A stretch of DNA of 64,000 bases from Alloiococcus otitis ATCC 51267 (lineage in GTDB: Bacteria > Bacillota > Bacilli > Lactobacillales > Carnobacteriaceae_A). Shown here piece by piece: positions 60,804 through 64,000 of the stretch. The notes below the pieces were generated by a model. It was not told the DNA's origin. It saw nothing but the letters and a program-made list of their open reading frames with translations, and searched no databases. The position numbers were made by a program, and so were the translations under genes. How positions within the stretch are numbered: position 1 is the stretch's first letter; every line of letters begins with the position of its first letter. Location: assembly GCF_000315445.1 (NCBI RefSeq), contig NZ_JH992959.1, forward strand, positions 18,274 through 82,273, given 5' to 3'.

Positions 60804-62270
60804 TTACTTGCCTCCTTCAAAGCTGGGTGTTTGGGTGTGGTGGCCGGTCGCTTGTTCGTAGGCATAGGCAACTTGGTAAAGTAGTCTTTCTTCGAAGTGG
60901 TTGCCGATCAACTGCAAACCAATTGGCATACCATCGACAAAGCCACATGGGATGGACATGGCAGGGATACCAGCCAGGTTGACCGAAACAGTAAAGGTAT
61001 CTTGCTTGTACAAGCTTAATGGATCTTCAATTTTCCCACCGATGTCAAAGGCTGGGGTCAAGGTGGTTGGGGTCAAAATAACGTCTACCCCTTCAAAAGC
61101 TTGTTTAAAGTCTTCTTTAATCAAAGTTCGGACCTTGGCTGCCTTATCAAAGTGGTCTTCAGCATAGCCCGCAGACAAGGAGAAAGTCCCTAACATGATT
61201 CGTCGTTTAACCTCATCCCCAAAGCCTTCAGACCGGCTCTTGGTGTAAAGTTCGTCCAAGTCTTTAAATTCCTCTGTTCGGTAGCCATACTTCACCCCGT
61301 CAAAGCGTTGTAAGTTACTAGCAGCTTCAGATGAAGCAATGATGTAATAGGTTGGGGTCCCGTACAAGGCATGGTCTAAGTCAATTTCAACTAACTCGGC
61401 ACCTAGGGCTTGGTACTTGGCCAAGGCATCTTCAATGACGTCCATAACCTGGTCATTTAAGGCAGAGTCTCTAAATAATTTGCGGGGAACACCAATTTTA
61501 AGGCCTGTAACCCCGTCTTCAATCCCCTGGGTAAAGTCAACTTGACTTTCAGGATAGGAAGTTGCATCTTGGGGGTCATGGCCACTAATCGCATTCAAGA
61601 CCAGGGCATTGTCTTTGACAGTCCGGGTCAAGGGGCCGATTTGGTCTAGACTGGAAGCAAAAGCAATTAAACCGAAGCGGGAAACCCGGCCGTAAGTCGG
61701 TTTCATCCCAACAATTCCGTTAAAGGCAGCAGGCTGGCGGATAGAGCCACCTGTGTCGGTCCCTAAAGAAGCTGGGAGAAAACCGGCTGCAACTGCAGCT
61801 GCTGAACCACCAGATGATCCACCAGGAACCTTGTTTAAATTCCAAGGATTGCGGCAGATTTTGAAGTAGGAGTTTTCATTGGAACTCCCCATGGCAAACT
61901 CATCCAGGTTTAACTTGCCTAGAGAAATCATGCCTGCTTCCTTCAAGCGTTTGACGACCGTTGCGTCATAGACTGAATGAAAATCCTCTAGCATCTTGGA
62001 AGCAGCGGTTGTCGGCTGGTCTTTGGTGACAATATTGTCTTTGATCCCAATTGGTAGACCGGACAAGATATTAGCTGGATCAATCCCTGCTTGATCAGCT
62101 TCCTTAGCTTGGGCTAGGGCCTGGTCCTTGTTTAGGTGTAGAAAGGCTCCTAAGTCGCCATCAAATTGGTCAATCCGATCATACAAGTCTGCAACAATCG
62201 CCTCAGCACTTGTTTCCTTGTTGACTAGGGCTTGGTGGAGTTCTTCCAGTGTGTTATAAGCAAATGTCAT
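60804..62270 (-). CDS. gatA: Asp-tRNA(Asn)/Glu-tRNA(Gln) amidotransferase subunit A
   Basis: 488-residue amidase-signature glutaminase. The Ser-cisSer-Lys triad is present: Lys in [10 protein letters not shown], the Ser in [14 protein letters not shown] and the nucleophile in [14 protein letters not shown]. It releases ammonia from Gln or Asn and passes it to GatB. Its start overlaps the stop of gatC by a single base. Normal length, no anomaly. Confidence 0.96.
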   Translation of the reverse strand: MTFAYNTLEELHQALVNKETSAEAIVADLYDRIDQFDGDLGAFLHLNKDQALAQAKEADQAGIDPANILSGLPIGIKDNIVTKDQPTTAASKMLEDFHSVYDATVVKRLKEAGMISLGKLNLDEFAMGSSNENSYFKICRNPWNLNKVPGGSSGGSAAAVAAGFLPASLGTDTGGSIRQPAAFNGIVGMKPTYGRVSRFGLIAFASSLDQIGPLTRTVKDNALVLNAISGHDPQDATSYPESQVDFTQGIEDGVTGLKIGVPRKLFRDSALNDQVMDVIEDALAKYQALGAELVEIDLDHALYGTPTYYIIASSEAASNLQRFDGVKYGYRTEEFKDLDELYTKSRSEGFGDEVKRRIMLGTFSLSAGYAEDHFDKAAKVRTLIKEDFKQAFEGVDVILTPTTLTPAFDIGGKIEDPLSLYKQDTFTVSVNLAGIPAMSIPCGFVDGMPIGLQLIGNHFEERLLYQVAYAYEQATGHHTQTPSFEGGK

Positions 62271-62575
62271 TAAGCCTTGCCTCCTTGTCGGTCTACTAAT
62301 AATGGAACTTGGATAAAGTTATCTTTCCGGTCAGGTGCATTTTCCAAGAGTTGCTCTGGCACATCAGACTTCACTGGCTTGTCCTCTCTTAAGACGGTAG
62401 TGAGGTCATTGCCATTGTAAGTTGCCTTCACGCCTGAAACATCGACTTTGTCTAAGCTTTCTACGAAATCGATGATTTTCTGCATTTCTTTCAACATCTC
62501 TTCTTCCTTGGAATCATCATACTCTAACTTAGCCAGGGCCAAGCTTTGGAATAAAGCACTTCTATCAATTGCCAT
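62270..62575 (-). CDS. gatC: Asp-tRNA(Asn)/Glu-tRNA(Gln) amidotransferase subunit C
   Basis: About 101 residues that wrap around GatA and GatB and stabilise the complex: MAIDRSALFQSLALAKLEYDDSKEEEMLKEMQKIIDFVESLDKVDVSGVKAT and the C-terminal LRED..AP-R-K-D-N-F-I-Q-V-P. AGGAGG precedes the ATG at 62575; the frame start at 62593 lies upstream of it. First gene of the gat operon, following camS at 32 bases. Confidence 0.94.
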   Translation of the reverse strand: MAIDRSALFQSLALAKLEYDDSKEEEMLKEMQKIIDFVESLDKVDVSGVKATYNGNDLTTVLREDKPVKSDVPEQLLENAPDRKDNFIQVPLLVDRQGGKA

Positions 62576-62607
62576 TCTTTGCTTCCTCCTCAAATCATTC
62601 TGCTAAC

Positions 62608-63714
62608 TTAATCAAATATGTGGCTGACAAATTCATTCTGGTTGGATTCACGGACCAAGATGGCCTCCACCCCGTCGAGGGATTCGACCACAATTTGGAT
62701 CCTTATGTTTTCTGGTAGGTAAGTCATAGCAGCTGTATTCAGATAATAGGTGAAGGCCGCCATCTCTCCCCTACCATAGAATTGGGTGGTAATTTGGATG
62801 TGCAAGTCGGCCAAGATCTCGTTGATATAGTGGGCCCGGCCAACGACTCCGTTCAAGTTTGGGAAAAAGGACTCCACTTGGGACTGGAAGTTCTTAAAGC
62901 TATTGACTTCCGGACTTTCGCCACCTTGTACTGGGAATACTAGGCGTTCTTCATCTACCTCTTCCCATCCAGCTACCTCAGGTCCGCCTTGGCTGAGGCC
63001 TTTTTGGATATAGGTACCACCGGACAAGTCATCCTTGGCTGCCTGCTCAAAAATTCCTACCATGATCGGCAAGTCATCCCCAATATCCTCATGCTCTCTG
63101 ACCTTGGCCACTATTTTATCTGCCATCTCTTGTCCTTGGTCGATTAAGGTCTGGCGGTCAATCTCTTGGTCAGTATCAGTCTCGCTATCTTCTGGATTCA
63201 TGGCAAGACCGATGCTCATCCCGGCCAGTTGATAATTACCGTCTTCATTAACTTGGTAAAAATCATGCTCTAAAACTGAATTCAAGTAGCGGGGTTGGTC
63301 CTCATCTCCAGGATTGAGTCCTTCGGGGTTGTCTTCTGACTCCCGGTCCAGCCAAGTTTGGACCATGTCAGAGGAAATGTACTGGCCTTCTTGGAAGTAA
63401 TGGTCTTCAACCGGGAAATAGTCTTGGGCTAGGCGGATTAAGTCATCTTCGAACAACTTCATGTTGATATTGGAATTCAAGCGGGATGTTGTCCCCCGGT
63501 TTTGGCTGACCGGGTAGTTGCCGTCTTGGTCAATCAAGGGCTGGTAATATTGGGCCTCTCCCAATTGTTGGATGGCCTTATCTTCTTCAATCACTTGGTC
63601 TTCGCTTGAAGTTGACTCCCCGCCTTCCTCTCCTTCAGGGATAATATTGCAGGCAGTTAAGAGGGTCAAGCTCATGGCTGCCACCATCATCTTCACTAAT
63701 TTTGCCCTCTTCAT
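62608..63714 (-). CDS. CamS-family sex-pheromone lipoprotein
   Basis: About 368 residues with a signal MKRAKLVKMMVAAMSLTLLTAC ending in a lipobox LLTA-C, then a Ser/Glu-rich linker and the CamS domain (AQYYQPLIDQDGNYPVSQNRGTTSRLN..., AGMSIGLAMN, PIMVGIFEQAAKDDLSGGTYI, FPNLNGVVGRAHYINEILADLHIQITTQFYG). In enterococci and staphylococci the signal peptide of CamS is processed into a sex pheromone; whether that happens here is unknown. The gene sits between ligA and gatC as usual in Firmicutes. GAGGGAAG precedes the ATG at 63714. Confidence 0.88.
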   Translation of the reverse strand: MKRAKLVKMMVAAMSLTLLTACNIIPEGEEGGESTSSEDQVIEEDKAIQQLGEAQYYQPLIDQDGNYPVSQNRGTTSRLNSNINMKLFEDDLIRLAQDYFPVEDHYFQEGQYISSDMVQTWLDRESEDNPEGLNPGDEDQPRYLNSVLEHDFYQVNEDGNYQLAGMSIGLAMNPEDSETDTDQEIDRQTLIDQGQEMADKIVAKVREHEDIGDDLPIMVGIFEQAAKDDLSGGTYIQKGLSQGGPEVAGWEEVDEERLVFPVQGGESPEVNSFKNFQSQVESFFPNLNGVVGRAHYINEILADLHIQITTQFYGRGEMAAFTYYLNTAAMTYLPENIRIQIVVESLDGVEAILVRESNQNEFVSHIFD

Positions 63715-63735
63715 TGCTTCCCTCACTTTCTGAAA

Positions 63736-64000
<265 letters not shown>

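Overview
The window reads as the chromosome of a low-to-moderate GC Firmicute, most likely in the order Lactobacillales. The gatC-gatA-gatB/dgkB/rlmCD block next to camS and ligA, PTS and cre signals, strong GGAGG ribosome binding sites and Rho-independent terminators all point there. Aerococcaceae or a relative is my guess from overall character, not something I can prove. Almost everything between 0.4 and 45 kb and from 56 kb to the end is housekeeping or metabolic DNA; 45-56 kb is an AT-rich accessory island. 

Main discovery: the window holds a complete selenocysteine (Sec) system. selD, selB and selA lie at 12.6-17.0 kb and a UGA-decoding tRNA-Sec (anticodon TCA) at 24251-24348. Two genes that look 5'-truncated are really selenoprotein genes with an in-frame TGA. 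selD itself has Sec17 in the CGG-U-NAKIG active-site motif. An NADH oxidase/peroxidase-family flavoenzyme (24703-26085) has Sec exactly at residue 42, the position of the redox Cys42 of this family. Each TGA is followed within 35 bases by a potential bacterial SECIS hairpin. Between selD and tRNA-Sec sit three paralogous acyl-CoA-dehydrogenase-fold proteins without the usual YEGT glutamate, a MetE-C-type zinc methyltransferase, a PhnD-like binding protein without a signal peptide, an OsmC-like protein and the DsrE domain of the selenium protein YedF. I read this as one undescribed selenium/sulfur-linked redox cluster. Its substrate cannot be deduced. 

Layout: 1-368, 5' end of a group II intron on the minus strand, just beyond a terminator. 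0.4-7 kb, MBL hydrolase, MATE efflux, PTS-IIC-like permease, MazG-like NTPase, succinate-semialdehyde dehydrogenase, exonuclease III. 7-10 kb, thiM-thiE-thiD-thiW under a TPP riboswitch with terminator. 10-11.5 kb, acetyltransferase and an alpha/beta hydrolase without its nucleophile serine. 11.7-26 kb, the selenium region. 26.3-27.2 kb, tenA under a second TPP riboswitch that probably works on translation. 27.2-30.8 kb, pyrB-pyrI-pyrC-pyrD. 31-32.2 kb, an acidic lipoprotein and two kinds of intergenic repeats. 32.2-37.9 kb, two-component system with an FtsX-type ABC exporter. 38.3-40 kb, ABC-F protein behind a leader peptide. 40-44.6 kb, an aromatic amino acid operon (transporter, pheA, tyrA) behind a Phe/Tyr-rich leader peptide and terminator; both transporter genes are broken. 

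45-53 kb is an accessory island: two nuclease-DUF2075 helicase fusion proteins (GIY-YIG and PD-(D/E)xK types), two DNA-repair proteins, and remains of a toxin-immunity locus, an HNH nuclease and a prophage. A copY-copB copper/silver export operon with a cop-box operator follows (53.4-56.1 kb). The right end is rlmCD-like, dgkB, gatCAB, camS and the end of ligA. 

All coordinates, translations and hairpins were read by eye; homology statements rest on remembered family motifs, not on database searches.
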